18,311 nucleotides of DNA from positions 1 through 18,311 of the forward strand of contig JACZWN010000044.1 of NCBI GenBank assembly GCA_022572105.1, given 5' to 3'. The translations under genes were made by a program, and so were the position numbers. Source of the DNA: Pseudomonadota bacterium. GTDB taxonomy: Bacteria > Pseudomonadota > Alphaproteobacteria > Kiloniellales > J153. Under the pieces are notes generated by a model. The model saw nothing but the letters and a program-made list of their open reading frames with translations, was not told the DNA's origin and ran no database searches. Shown piece after piece: positions 1 through 7,121 of the stretch. The stretch's first letter is position 1. Each line of letters begins with the position of its first letter.

Positions 1-129
1 CAGGTAGTCACGAACTTGCAGATCTTCCGCCAGCATCGTGGCGAAGTTCTGGTTGTTCGCGTACCAGCGCGAAGCCCAGTTGCGGGTGACAGGAAGGCGG
101 AAGCCAACCGGATGGATTTTCTGTCCCAT
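1..129 (-). CDS. rpsC: 30S ribosomal protein S3, N-terminal part (runs off the left edge)
   Basis: The first 43 codons of S3 are read on the minus strand, beginning MGQKIHPVGFRLPVTRNW and continuing with SRWYANN. This is the hallmark N-terminus of bacterial S3, a 30S subunit protein at the mRNA entry channel. The rest, including the KH domain, is outside the window. The start ATG is preceded by a good ribosome binding site (AAGGAAG) and lies 15 nt after the L22 stop codon, the normal rplV-rpsC order of the S10 operon. The wording of the N-terminus (IHPVGFRLPVTRNWASRWYA) looks betaproteobacterial to me, unlike the alphaproteobacterial flavour of the rest of the window. That is judged from memory of the family, not by a search. 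Confidence 0.93.
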   Translation of the reverse strand, partial: MGQKIHPVGFRLPVTRNWASRWYANNQNFATMLAEDLQVRDYL

Positions 130-144
130 AGTCTTCCTTGCGCC

Positions 145-318
145 TTAGTTGCCGACGGCCACGAAGATGTGGCACGTGGGCTTGCTGATGCGGTTGCCGC
201 GGCCCTTGGCGCGAGCCGAGAAGCGCTTCAGCGTGGCACCCTGTTCGACGTAGATCGAGGTGACCTTCAATTCATCGATATCCGCGCCGTCGTTGTGCTC
301 GGCGTTGGCGATGGCGTT
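145..318 (-). pseudogene. rplV: 50S ribosomal protein L22, C-terminal half only, fused in frame to a TPP enzyme
   Basis: Residues about 90-145 of a 145-residue reading frame match the C-terminal half of ribosomal protein L22: AIANAEHNDGADIDELKV, then a YVEQGATLKRFSARAKGRG stretch and a CHIFVAVGN end. L22 is normally about 110 residues, and the first ~55 are missing. In their place, in the same frame, is the beginning of a thiamine-pyrophosphate enzyme. The stop codon is followed 15 nt later by the rpsC start, so the 3' side is ordinary S10-operon sequence. The short run AIANA occurs near the junction in both families (L22 SAIANAEHN; acetolactate-synthase-type NAVNxxANA). That fits a join made at a short shared sequence, either an assembly chimera or a microhomology recombination. 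As drawn, it cannot encode a working L22. Confidence 0.88.
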
Positions 319-582
319 GACCGCGTTGGCCATGCCCGGCCCGAGCGTCGCCAGCAGAATCCCCGGTGCGCCGGTCATGTGATAGCTGCCCTCGGCCATG
401 AGGCCGCCGGCGTTTTCGTGCCTGACCAGGTGGAAGGCGATGCCGGCCTCGACGAGGGCGTCCATGACGCTCAGCACCTCGCCGCCGGGCATGCCGAAGG
501 CGTGGCGGCAGCCGGCATTGAAGAGCCCGCGGGCGATGACCTGGGCGGCGTTGGCCACGGGGGCGGCGTTGGCCATGGGCAC
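300..582 (-). CDS. Thiamine-pyrophosphate enzyme (acetolactate synthase-like), N-terminal ~93 residues, truncated by the L22 junction
   Basis: The N-terminal Pyr-domain start of an acetolactate synthase/benzoylformate decarboxylase-type TPP enzyme is visible: GCRHAFGMPGGEVLSVMDAL, then FHLVRHENAGGLMAEG and LLATLGPGMANAVN. Glu56 in RHENA corresponds to the conserved glutamate that activates the cofactor. A full enzyme has about 550 residues. Here the frame passes into ribosomal L22 near position 300-318, so the FAD/central and TPP-binding domains are missing. The start is GTG at 582, directly abutting the TGA of the upstream acyl-CoA dehydrogenase gene, or ATG at 576 two codons later. Either implies translational coupling and a shared pathway with that gene. 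The substrate cannot be told from this fragment. Confidence 0.8.
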
Positions 583-1809
583 TCAGTCCGCCCGCCGCGG
601 CAGGTTGAGATAGCCGTCGCGGGTCTGGGGCAGCTTGCGCCCGAGCAGGCGTGAGGCGATGAGCGTGCGCAGCACCTGCGCCGTGCCGCCGCCGATGGTG
701 AACATGCGCGCGTCGCGGGCCATGCGCTCGAGCGGCTGGTTGCGCGAGTAGCCGGCGGCGCCGAAGATCTGCAGGGCGTCGTTGGTCACCTGGATCGCCA
801 TCTCGGAGGCGAAGACCTTGGCCTGGGCGGCGGCGAGGGCATCGGGGAAGCCTTGGCTATCGGCCGTGCCTTGGCAGCCGGCCGTCTGGTAGATCAGGCC
901 GCGCGCCGCCTCGATCCCGATCGACATGTCGGCCAGCATCCACTGCAGGCCCTGGAACTCGCAGATCGGGCGGCCGAACTGCTCGCGCTCGGCGCTGAAG
1001 GCGAGCGCCCGCTCGTAGGCGCCCTCGGCCAGGCCGAAGGCGACCGTGGCCGCGCCCACGCGCTGGCCGTTGTAGGCGTTCATGAGCTGGCCGAAGCCGC
1101 GCTGCAGGCCTCCCGGCGGCACCACCATCATGTCCGCGGGCACCTCCAGGTCGTTGAGGATCACCTCGGTCTCCGGGATGCCACGCAGGCCCATGGTCGG
1201 CTCGCGCTTGCCGATCACGAGGCCGTCGGGCGCTCCGGTCGCCGGATCGCGCACCACGATGAAAGCGGCGATGCCCCGCTCCGCCTCGGCGTCGAAGACG
1301 CGCGCGAAAATGAGATGCAGGCGCGAGACCCCGCCGCCGGTGATCCAGTGCTTGGTGCCGTTGAGGACGTAAGCGTGGCCCTTGCGGTCGGCGCGGGTGG
1401 TCATCTCGTTGGCGGCCGAGCCGGCCTGCGGCTCGGTGATGCAAATGGCCGGCTTGTCGCCGGCCAGCACGAGCTCGGCGGCCAGGCGCTTCTGGAACTC
1501 GCTGCCATAGGCCATGATGGTGCTGATCGCGCCCATGTTGGCCTCGACCGCGATGCGCCCGGTGACGCCGCAGACCTTGGCCATCTCCTCGATAACCAGC
1601 ACCGCCTCCAGGTAGCCGAGGCCCTTGCCGCCGTAGCCCTCGGGGATGGTCATGCCGAAGAACCCGGCCTCGACCAGCGCCTTCACGTTGTCCCATGGGT
1701 ACTGCTCGCTGCGGTCGACCTCGGCGGCGCGCGGCGCGATCGCGTCCGCCGCCAGCGCCGCGGCGCGTTCCTTCAGCGCCCGTTGCGCGGCGCTCAAGTT
1801 CTGCTGCAT
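583..1809 (-). CDS. Acyl-CoA dehydrogenase-family flavoprotein lacking the usual catalytic glutamate; possible 3-sulfinopropionyl-CoA desulfinase relative
   Basis: The protein has 408 residues, the normal length for an acyl-CoA dehydrogenase. The order is an N-terminal helical domain, the FAD/substrate motif ICITEPQAGSAANEMTTRAD (123-142), the WITGGG segment (155-160), and a C-terminal helical domain with REQFGRPICEFQ (275-286) and LQIFGAAGYSRNQPLERMARDA (346-367). The base usually found as Glu in YEGT is Gly374 (IGGGT), and the alternative isovaleryl-CoA dehydrogenase position is Gln249 (NGQRVG). From family knowledge, the desulfinase Acd of Advenella also has Gln at this place and a conserved Arg near residue 84; Arg85 lies here in GVTGRI. 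That assignment is an inference. The start is the ATG giving MQQNLSAAQ. accA lies 47 bp upstream and the TPP-enzyme gene directly abuts downstream. Confidence 0.85.
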   Translation of the reverse strand: MQQNLSAAQRALKERAAALAADAIAPRAAEVDRSEQYPWDNVKALVEAGFFGMTIPEGYGGKGLGYLEAVLVIEEMAKVCGVTGRIAVEANMGAISTIMAYGSEFQKRLAAELVLAGDKPAICITEPQAGSAANEMTTRADRKGHAYVLNGTKHWITGGGVSRLHLIFARVFDAEAERGIAAFIVVRDPATGAPDGLVIGKREPTMGLRGIPETEVILNDLEVPADMMVVPPGGLQRGFGQLMNAYNGQRVGAATVAFGLAEGAYERALAFSAEREQFGRPICEFQGLQWMLADMSIGIEAARGLIYQTAGCQGTADSQGFPDALAAAQAKVFASEMAIQVTNDALQIFGAAGYSRNQPLERMARDARMFTIGGGTAQVLRTLIASRLLGRKLPQTRDGYLNLPRRAD

Positions 1810-1833
1810 GGCAAAGCCCCTGGCAAAGCCCCT
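1809..1833. repeat. Two-copy 12-bp tandem repeat at the dehydrogenase start
   Basis: The unit TGGCAAAGCCCC occurs twice head to tail, at 1809-1820 and 1821-1832. It sits immediately 5' of the acyl-CoA dehydrogenase start codon on the minus strand and includes its last base. The ribosome binding site would lie inside it (AGGGGC on the minus strand), so copy number could alter initiation or extend the frame by four codons. Confidence 0.7.
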
Positions 1834-1856
1834 CTTCCGGGCACGCCGCGGTCCGA

Positions 1857-2813
1857 TTAAGCGAGCCCCTTGCGGCCGATCTCGAGGAACTTCTCGCGCC
1901 GGCGTTGGCGCAACTCGACGCCGTCGAACTTGCGCAACTCCCGAAGGCTCTTCTCGATGGCCTCGCCGACCGTCTCGATCGCCTCGCGCTTGTCGCGCTG
2001 GGCCCCGCCCAGAGGCTCGGGCATGATCTCGTCGATGACGCCCAGCTTGATCAGATCCTGGGCGGTCAGCTTGAGCGCCTCGGCGGCCTGCTGGGCCTGC
2101 TCGCCGCTGCGCCACAGGATCGAGGCGCAGCCCTCCGGCGAGATCACCGAATAGACCGCGTGCTCCAGCATGAGCACCTGGTTGGCGGTTGCGATCGCGA
2201 TCGCGCCGCCCGAGCCGCCCTCGCCGATGATCGCGCAGACGAGCGGCACCTTGAGCCCCAGGCAGGTCTCGATGGAGCGCGCGATCGCCGCGGCCTGGCC
2301 GCGCTCCTCGGCGCCGATCCCGGGATAGGCGCCGGCGCTGTCGACCAGCGTGACGACCGGCAGCCCGAAGCGGTTGGCGAGGCCCATGAGGCGCTGCGCC
2401 TTGCGGTAGCCCTCGGGGCGCGCCATGCCGAAGTTGTGCTCGATCCGGCTGTTGGTGTCGGAGCCCTTCTCCTGGCCGATGATCACCACGGTGTAGCCGC
2501 GGAAGCGGCCGATGCCGCCGATGATCGCCCGGTCCTCGCCGAACAGGCGGTCGCCGGCGAGCGGCGTGAAGTCCTCGATCAGGTTGGCGATATAATCCGA
2601 GGAATGGGGGCGGTCGGGATGGCGCGCGACCTGGGTCTTCTGCCACGAGGTCAGCTTGGCATAGGCTTGGCGCAGCAGACGGTCCGCCTTGACCTGCAGC
2701 CTCGCGACCTCCTCGGCGATGTTGATCTCGCCATCGTCGGAGAGGTGGCGCAGTTCCTCGATCTTGCCTTCGAGTTCCGCGATCGGCTTTTCGAAATCGA
2801 GGAAGTTGTGCAT
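1857..2813 (-). CDS. accA: Acetyl-CoA carboxylase, carboxyltransferase subunit alpha
   Basis: AccA pairs with AccD in the cytoplasmic carboxyltransferase that moves the carboxyl group from biotin to acetyl-CoA, giving malonyl-CoA for fatty acid synthesis. The 318-residue protein matches the usual length. It opens MHNFLDFEKPIAELEGKIEE, a coiled N-terminal helix typical of AccA. It then carries HPDRPHSSDYI (65-75), VDSAGAYPGIGAEERGQ (157-173), the oxyanion-hole glycine run GEGGSGGA (197-204) and LEHAVYSVISPEGCASILW (216-234). I chose the ATG at 2813 because it yields the family N-terminus; the frame stays open 24 codons further upstream without any AccA-like sequence. No clear ribosome binding site is seen. 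It is the first gene of a minus-strand run with the dehydrogenase. accA is usually not next to such genes, so the clustering is local. Confidence 0.95.
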   Translation of the reverse strand: MHNFLDFEKPIAELEGKIEELRHLSDDGEINIAEEVARLQVKADRLLRQAYAKLTSWQKTQVARHPDRPHSSDYIANLIEDFTPLAGDRLFGEDRAIIGGIGRFRGYTVVIIGQEKGSDTNSRIEHNFGMARPEGYRKAQRLMGLANRFGLPVVTLVDSAGAYPGIGAEERGQAAAIARSIETCLGLKVPLVCAIIGEGGSGGAIAIATANQVLMLEHAVYSVISPEGCASILWRSGEQAQQAAEALKLTAQDLIKLGVIDEIMPEPLGGAQRDKREAIETVGEAIEKSLRELRKFDGVELRQRRREKFLEIGRKGLA

Positions 2814-3117
2814 GGGGGTTCTGTCTAGCACAAGGGAGAAGTGCTGGCGACGCCTAACCGGCGCGGGTCGTGTCTCAATTTGCAATTCTGCCGCAAAAAC
2901 GCCCGGTGCGACCGCCCTGCCCCCGAGAGCCGACCTTCGAGCAGCAATGTCCGCTTTGCCCCCGATTTCTTCCGCTCTCTACCCTCAGGTGCGGAGGTAA
3001 AATCAGGGGATGCTTATAGTCTGTAGTTGAACCGGAGCCGACATTCGTGATGCGAAGGCAAGCCACCGCATCAGAGTGACTCTCGCGGAAATACGCCCTT
3101 TGTCCCTGGTAGGAGTG
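2814..3117. other. Gene-free 304-bp gap with degenerate intergenic repeat
   Basis: No convincing gene is seen between accA and the convergent-side GFA gene. The stretch contains AATGTCCGCTTT at 2946-2957 and a looser relative, GAGCCGACATT, around 3035-3045. Both belong to the dispersed motif described separately. Short open frames here (for example one encoding RGQSGHCCSKVG on the minus strand) look like the spurious proteins such repeats produce. The accA promoter should lie in the 2814-2900 part, but no clear -35/-10 pair can be picked. Confidence 0.6.
2946..2957 (+). repeat. Dispersed motif copy (AATGTCCGCTTT)
   Basis: One of at least five non-coding copies of A-A-[TC]-G-[TA]-CCGCTT in this window (others at 4182, 9119, 16169 and 17945). 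It lies in the gap upstream of accA. Similar AAGCGGACATT sequences are common as small intergenic repeats in proteobacteria; their function is unknown to me. Confidence 0.6.
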
Positions 3118-3576
3118 TCATGCGAGTTCGGGCGGCGGCCAGGCGCCCATTTCGAGGCGTTGGCGATATTCCTCGCCAGTCATCTTCATCGTGTCGCCTT
3201 CCAAATCGTAATACCCGCCCTTTTCCTCGACGAACATGTGCAGTGCTACTCCGAAGCCATCGGTGTCATCAAGGCTTCCCAGAGCAAAGATCAAACGGTC
3301 TCCCGCATCGAACTTCCAGAACAGGCTCGCCCCGCAGTCGCCACAGAAACCGCGCTCGAGGAGGCCCGACGAGCGATACCACCTTAGGCCGCGATCTTCC
3401 ACGAGTGTCCAGTTTCCCGCTTGCGCGGAGGTGACCACTGGGAAATGTCCCGAGGTACGGCGACAGGTTTCGCAATGGCAGGCAATAACTGGACTGAACG
3501 GCCCACAGACCTCATAGCGTACCGCTCCACAGGCGCAGGCTCCGGTAAGCGTAGTCGTATTGGAAACGCTTCCCAT
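3118..3576 (-). CDS. GFA-family (CENP-V/GFA domain) zinc protein
   Basis: This 152-residue protein has the cysteine pattern of the GFA domain, named after glutathione-dependent formaldehyde-activating enzyme: Cys14 and Cys16 (GACACGAVRYE), Cys33, Cys35 and Cys38 (CHCETCRR), and Cys78 and Cys81 (GFCGDCGASLFW). These residues bind structural and catalytic zinc. Most family members have no proven role, and a formaldehyde-glutathione activity should not be assumed. I start it at the ATG at 3576 because GGAGA lies 7 nt upstream and the sequence before it is not GFA-like. The frame is open further upstream. It is divergent from a second GFA gene at 3747, with 170 bp between their starts. Confidence 0.85.
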   Translation of the reverse strand: MGSVSNTTTLTGACACGAVRYEVCGPFSPVIACHCETCRRTSGHFPVVTSAQAGNWTLVEDRGLRWYRSSGLLERGFCGDCGASLFWKFDAGDRLIFALGSLDDTDGFGVALHMFVEEKGGYYDLEGDTMKMTGEEYRQRLEMGAWPPPELA

Positions 3577-3746
3577 GAGAAGTCTCCGATTCAAAATCTT
3601 CACGGTGCGCGGTTCAATCCGTTTATAATTTGGCGATTCGGCCCGATCGAACATAGCACGGCGATGGTCGGCTTGCCGAATCTCGACTACGCTAACGCGT
3701 TCTTCACCAAACTCGACAAAATGAGAATGTAGAGGGAGATAGCGAC
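3577..3746. promoter_or_regulatory. Shared divergent promoter region between two GFA genes
   Basis: These 170 bp separate two divergent starts, each with a good ribosome binding site (GGAGA for the minus gene, GAGGGAGA for the plus gene). The DNA is less GC-rich than the neighbouring genes, as expected for promoters. I cannot fix individual -35/-10 boxes or an operator with confidence. Confidence 0.45.
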
Positions 3747-4163
3747 ATGTCCTGGGAAGGTGGATGTCTTTGCGGCGCGGTGCGTTTCGAGGTGACGCAA
3801 GCGTCATTTCAAACAGATTATTGCCATTGTCGAATGTGCCAGCGTATGAGCGGCAGCGTCCTTACGTCTTGGGCGGACTTCAAGGAAACCGATTTCCGCT
3901 GCACACGTGGGGAGATCAAGTACTACAAGTCCTCCCCGCACGCCGAGCGCGGGTTCTGTGCGGACTGCGGGTCGAGCTTGATCCAACGGCCTTGGGAGGG
4001 CGACTACATCGCCGTGGCCACCGGTAGTTTCGATCACCCGGAGGAGTTTCGGCCGACAAACGTGCATTGCGGAATCGAGAGCCAAGTACCTTGGCTTGAG
4101 ATCAACGACAATTTGCCGCGCAAAACCACCAAGGAGGCGATGGGCTTCGAAGTCGAAAACTAA
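3747..4163 (+). CDS. GFA-family (CENP-V/GFA domain) zinc protein, second copy
   Basis: The 138-residue protein is a compact GFA domain with all seven expected cysteines: Cys7 and Cys9 (GGCLCGAVRFEV), Cys26, Cys28 and Cys31 (YCHCRMCQRMSG), and Cys71 and Cys74 (GFCADCGSSL). The order and spacing match the zinc-binding pattern of the family, and the length is typical. The start ATG gives MSWEGGCLCG and is preceded by GAGGGAGA at good spacing. It is related to, but clearly different from, the divergent neighbour at 3118-3576. The two are probably an old duplication or a pair acquired together rather than a recent copy. Substrate and pathway are unknown. Confidence 0.88.
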   Translation: MSWEGGCLCGAVRFEVTQASFQTDYCHCRMCQRMSGSVLTSWADFKETDFRCTRGEIKYYKSSPHAERGFCADCGSSLIQRPWEGDYIAVATGSFDHPEEFRPTNVHCGIESQVPWLEINDNLPRKTTKEAMGFEVEN

Positions 4164-4180
4164 CCTGCGCATTTACTGCA

Positions 4181-4195
4181 GAATGACCGCTTGTG
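4181..4195 (+). repeat. Dispersed motif copy (GAATGACCGCTTGTG)
   Basis: This 15-mer is identical to the one at 16168-16182, next to the IS110 transposase gene. It abuts the left end of the inverted-repeat element starting at 4194. Confidence 0.65.
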
Positions 4196-4363
4196 GCTGA
4201 CGCTGTTGAAAAACTATTTGGGGACCTGAAATCGCGCCTTTTCGGGAACGAGCGGAAACTCGACCCAAATAAAATCAATAACTTAGGAAGTCGGCAATTT
4301 GGCAACGCTCGCCGATTTCGGCTGAAACCGGGTTTTTCAGGAGTTTTTCAACACCCTCAGCCA
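4194..4363. mobile_element. MITE-like 170-bp element with imperfect 22-bp terminal inverted repeats
   Basis: The left end, 4194-4215, starts TGGCTGACGCTGTTGAAAAA. The right end, 4342-4363, is its reverse complement with 20 of 22 positions matching (TGGCTGAGGGTGTTGAAAAA when read on the minus strand). The ~126 bp between the ends encode no transposase. Ends containing GTTGAAAAACT are familiar from several insertion-sequence families, so this is most simply a transposase-less derivative. No target duplication is evident. Confidence 0.6.
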
Positions 4364-4724
4364 TTTCCGGAAGTTCGCGATGCCGGCGGAGGAAGCTGTC
4401 TAACTCATGGTCGCTACGTCACGTTCCAGATGGCCAAGGTCGCCGTGTCCCGGAACCTGTTTCGGGAAATCCTGCGCCGGATCGACGAGTCGCGTCGAAG
4501 ACCTGCGCCGGCGTAGGCTGAGGGAATCGACGGCGAGGAGAAAGCGACCGGAGGGGTGTGTCTGGATGGCGAGAAAAAGGATCGAATGGCCTTCCACGCG
4601 CGGGCCGGTTACCAAAATCATGCCATCGGATGGCTGCAAAGGGGGTACCGTTCCCATGGCGGTGGGGAAGTGGTACTATTTCCACGGATTTGGATGGTAT
4701 CCGGGAAATGTCGGTTGATTGGCC

Positions 4725-5864
4725 ATGACGGTCGCGGCACTGGAAATCCAAGATGCCGTCGTCTCCTACGGGGACGCGGAACCGGTGCTGAAGGGTGTCT
4801 CCTTGTCCGTAGCCTCGGGCGAGTTCATCGCCCTCCTGGGCGCTTCCGGTTGCGGCAAGACCACGCTGCTGCGGGCCATTTCCGGCTTTGTTCGGCTCCG
4901 CGCCGGGGCTATCCGGGTCTCGGGGGTTGATGTCGCCGGCCTGCCGCCCGACAAGCGCGACATGGCCATGGTGTTCCAGTCGTATGCCCTCTGGCCCCAT
5001 ATGACCACCGCCCAGAACATCGGCTATGGCCTGCGGCTGCGCCGCAAGTCGCGGAACGACATCGCGCGCCGCGTTGGGGAGCTGCTGTCCATGCTCGGTC
5101 TGGAAGGGCTCGGAGAGCGCAAGGTGACCCAGCTCTCCGGTGGCCAGCGCCAGCGGGTCGCCCTCGGCCGGGCGCTGGCGGTCAACCCGCGCATCCTGCT
5201 TCTCGACGAGCCGTTGTCGAACCTCGACGCCCGGGTCCGCGGCCAGATGCGTCACGAGATCAAGGCGATTCAGCAAAATCTGGGCATCACCGCGATCCAC
5301 GTGACGCACGACCGCGAGGAGGCGATGGTCATGGCGGATCGGATCGTCATCCTCAACGAAGGCTATATCGTCCAGCAAGGCACGCCGGAAGAGATTTACA
5401 ATCGCCCCGCCACGCCCTTCGTCGCCTCATTCACGGGGGCCCATAACGTCGTGGCGCTCCACCTCGGCATCGAGGACGGCCTCGTCCGGGTTGCCGCGGG
5501 CGAACACAACGCCGAGGCGCTGCTCCGGCTCGGCAGCGAGGGGGCGCACCTGGCCGAACCCAAGGGTGGTCCGGCCTCCGCGCATTTCCACACCGAGGCG
5601 GCGCGGCTGGTCATCGGAGACGATGCGCCGCCGAACAGCCTCACGCTCCGCGGCCGGATCACCCAAAGCTCTTATCCGGGCGGGGTCTACCGCTACGCGG
5701 TCGACGTCGGCGGCCGACAGTTCATGGTCGACGACGAGCGCCGATTCTCTACCGGCGATGAGGTCGGCATCTGGCTTCCCGCCGAGGCCCTGCACCTCTA
5801 CCCGGCGACGCCGGAGCATATGGCAAGACTCGCCGGCATCGACGAGAATCGGGATAGACTGTAA
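4725..5864 (+). CDS. ABC importer ATP-binding protein (PotA/FbpC type)
   Basis: This is the cytoplasmic ATPase that powers import through the two permeases encoded downstream. The 379 residues hold a complete nucleotide-binding domain: Walker A GASGCGKT (39-46), Q-loop Gln85 in VFQSYALWPH, signature LSGGQRQR (137-144), Walker B ILLLDE (157-162) and switch His195 in HVTHDREEAM. A C-terminal TOBE-type domain follows at about 280-370. Length and layout match the polyamine/iron/molybdate-type importer group (CUT1/FbpC/PotA). The start is taken as ATG at 4725; a TTG two codons earlier is possible, and no strong ribosome binding site decides between them. The binding-protein gene follows after 81 bp, and all four genes point the same way. 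The substrate is not evident from the ATPase. Confidence 0.93.
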   Translation: MTVAALEIQDAVVSYGDAEPVLKGVSLSVASGEFIALLGASGCGKTTLLRAISGFVRLRAGAIRVSGVDVAGLPPDKRDMAMVFQSYALWPHMTTAQNIGYGLRLRRKSRNDIARRVGELLSMLGLEGLGERKVTQLSGGQRQRVALGRALAVNPRILLLDEPLSNLDARVRGQMRHEIKAIQQNLGITAIHVTHDREEAMVMADRIVILNEGYIVQQGTPEEIYNRPATPFVASFTGAHNVVALHLGIEDGLVRVAAGEHNAEALLRLGSEGAHLAEPKGGPASAHFHTEAARLVIGDDAPPNSLTLRGRITQSSYPGGVYRYAVDVGGRQFMVDDERRFSTGDEVGIWLPAEALHLYPATPEHMARLAGIDENRDRL

Positions 5865-5882
5865 GATAATATCGATCCGACA

Positions 5883-5905
5883 AGAACGGCATCGATGCGC
5901 GTTCT
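5883..5905 (+). promoter_or_regulatory. Stem-loop between ATPase and binding-protein genes
   Basis: AGAACG at 5883-5888 pairs with CGTTCT at 5900-5905, enclosing the palindrome GCATCGATGC. It lies about 40 nt before the binding-protein start and has no U-tract, so it is not a terminator. It could shape mRNA processing or translation. The call rests on base pairing alone. Confidence 0.3.
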
Positions 5906-5945
5906 CGGAAACCAAGGAAATGACACGCAAAGGGAGGACATAGAC

Positions 5946-7103
5946 ATGAAGAAAAACGGTGTTTTGGCCGTCGGCGCGGCATTGGCGTTCGCCGCCGGCC
6001 TCGTTGCCGGTCCCGCGCAAGCGCAGGAGACGACCCTGAATGTCGCCAGCGCCGGGTCCCAGAACATGGTCGATTACGTGACCGATTATCTCGGGCCCAT
6101 GTTCGAGAAGGCCAACCCAGGCGTGAAGGTCCGCGCCGTGGGGACCGGTCCGGGCGGCGCGGGCTCGCAGAAGATCTTCGAGAAGCTCGACGCCCAGAGC
6201 AAGGCCGGCACGGAATCATGGGACATCGACGTCGCCATCGTCCACCAGAAGAAGGCCGGTGAGTTGGTCAAGGCCGGTCTTCTGGGCACCTACCGGAACG
6301 ACATCGAAACCGGCAATCTGGTGACCCGCGATTCAGCGGTAAATGCCCTGGGCACCGACGTGGACGGATACGTCATGCCGATGTTCCACAGCCAGACCGC
6401 GATCGCCTACAACCCGTCGTTCGTCTCCGATCCGCCGAAGACCTATGACGAGCTGGTCGCCTGGGTCGCGGCGCATCCCAAGCAGTTCGGCTACAACGGC
6501 ATCAAACGCGGCATGTCGGGCCAGAGCTTCGTCGTCGGCTGGATCTACAACAACACCGGCCAGGGCCAGCAGCTGATGGAGGGACCCTACGACGCTTCGC
6601 TCAAGGACACTTGGGGCGACGCCTGGACCAAGCTCAAGAGCTTCAACCAGAACGTCACCTTCACGGCGGGCAATGCCGGCACCCTCGACATGTTGAACCG
6701 CGGCGAGATTTTCATGGGCCCGGTGTGGGTGGACATGTTCTATACCTGGCAGGCCGATGGACGGGTACCGCCGGACATGAAGCTGAAGCTCATCGGCCCG
6801 GGCATGCCCGGGCAGCCCATGTACTACGTCATACCGGCGAAAGCCGCGAACCCGGAAATCGCCAAGAAGTTCATCGCGCTGGCCACCAGCCCCAAGGTAC
6901 AGGCCGAAGGCATCGTGAAGAACTTCAACTGGTATCCCGGCATTGACGCCGTGCACGTGAAGGGCTCGCTCTCGGCCGATGACTGGGGCAAGCTGTTCGC
7001 CGACGTCACGCCTGAAGATCTGGCGACGAAAGGCAAATCCTTCCCGATCGGCCCCTTCTTCGACGACATTCTCGAAGAGTACGAGAGGAACGTTTCCAAG
7101 TAG
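5946..7103 (+). CDS. Periplasmic substrate-binding protein of the ABC importer (family 1/PotD-like)
   Basis: The 385-residue protein begins with a clear Sec signal peptide: MKKNG, a hydrophobic core VLAVGAALAFAAGLVAG, and a likely cut after AQA before QETTLN. The mature part has the class II periplasmic-binding fold pattern: TLNVASAGSQNMVDYVTDY at the start, WDIDVAIVHQKKAGELVKAG, a central YVMPMFHSQTAIAYNPSF strand, and the late hinge segment YYVIPAKAANPEIAKKFI. It would capture the substrate in the periplasm and hand it to the two permeases. Similar proteins bind polyamines, iron chelates, thiamine or organophosphates, and the sequence does not let me choose. The ATG at 5946 is fixed by a strong GGGAGGA ribosome binding site and by the signal peptide. 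A hairpin follows the gene, consistent with higher expression than the permeases. Confidence 0.92.
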   Translation: MKKNGVLAVGAALAFAAGLVAGPAQAQETTLNVASAGSQNMVDYVTDYLGPMFEKANPGVKVRAVGTGPGGAGSQKIFEKLDAQSKAGTESWDIDVAIVHQKKAGELVKAGLLGTYRNDIETGNLVTRDSAVNALGTDVDGYVMPMFHSQTAIAYNPSFVSDPPKTYDELVAWVAAHPKQFGYNGIKRGMSGQSFVVGWIYNNTGQGQQLMEGPYDASLKDTWGDAWTKLKSFNQNVTFTAGNAGTLDMLNRGEIFMGPVWVDMFYTWQADGRVPPDMKLKLIGPGMPGQPMYYVIPAKAANPEIAKKFIALATSPKVQAEGIVKNFNWYPGIDAVHVKGSLSADDWGKLFADVTPEDLATKGKSFPIGPFFDDILEEYERNVSK

Positions 7104-7121
7104 TCCGGAGCACGACGCAAG

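Larger units (their letters stand above)
4164..4724. other. 561-bp non-coding stretch before the ABC importer operon
   Basis: Apart from the 170-bp inverted-repeat element at 4194-4363 and the dispersed motif at 4182, nothing here looks coding. The open frames have no recognisable content and unnatural composition (Arg/Pro runs). The promoter for the importer operon should lie in 4370-4720, but no box pair stands out. Confidence 0.55.

Noticed and set aside
1695..2828. Long plus-strand open frame opposite accA and the dehydrogenase start
   Set aside because: Ala/Asp/Leu-rich antisense frame over two convincing genes on the other strand; nothing in it resembles a protein family.
2875..3066. 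63-codon minus-strand open frame upstream of accA
   Set aside because: It encodes the RGQSGHC-type peptide that the dispersed intergenic repeat produces when translated; not a believable gene.
4193..4516. 107-codon open frame after the second GFA gene
   Set aside because: It starts within the 22-bp terminal repeat of the MITE-like element and runs through its whole length; no family resemblance and no ribosome binding site.
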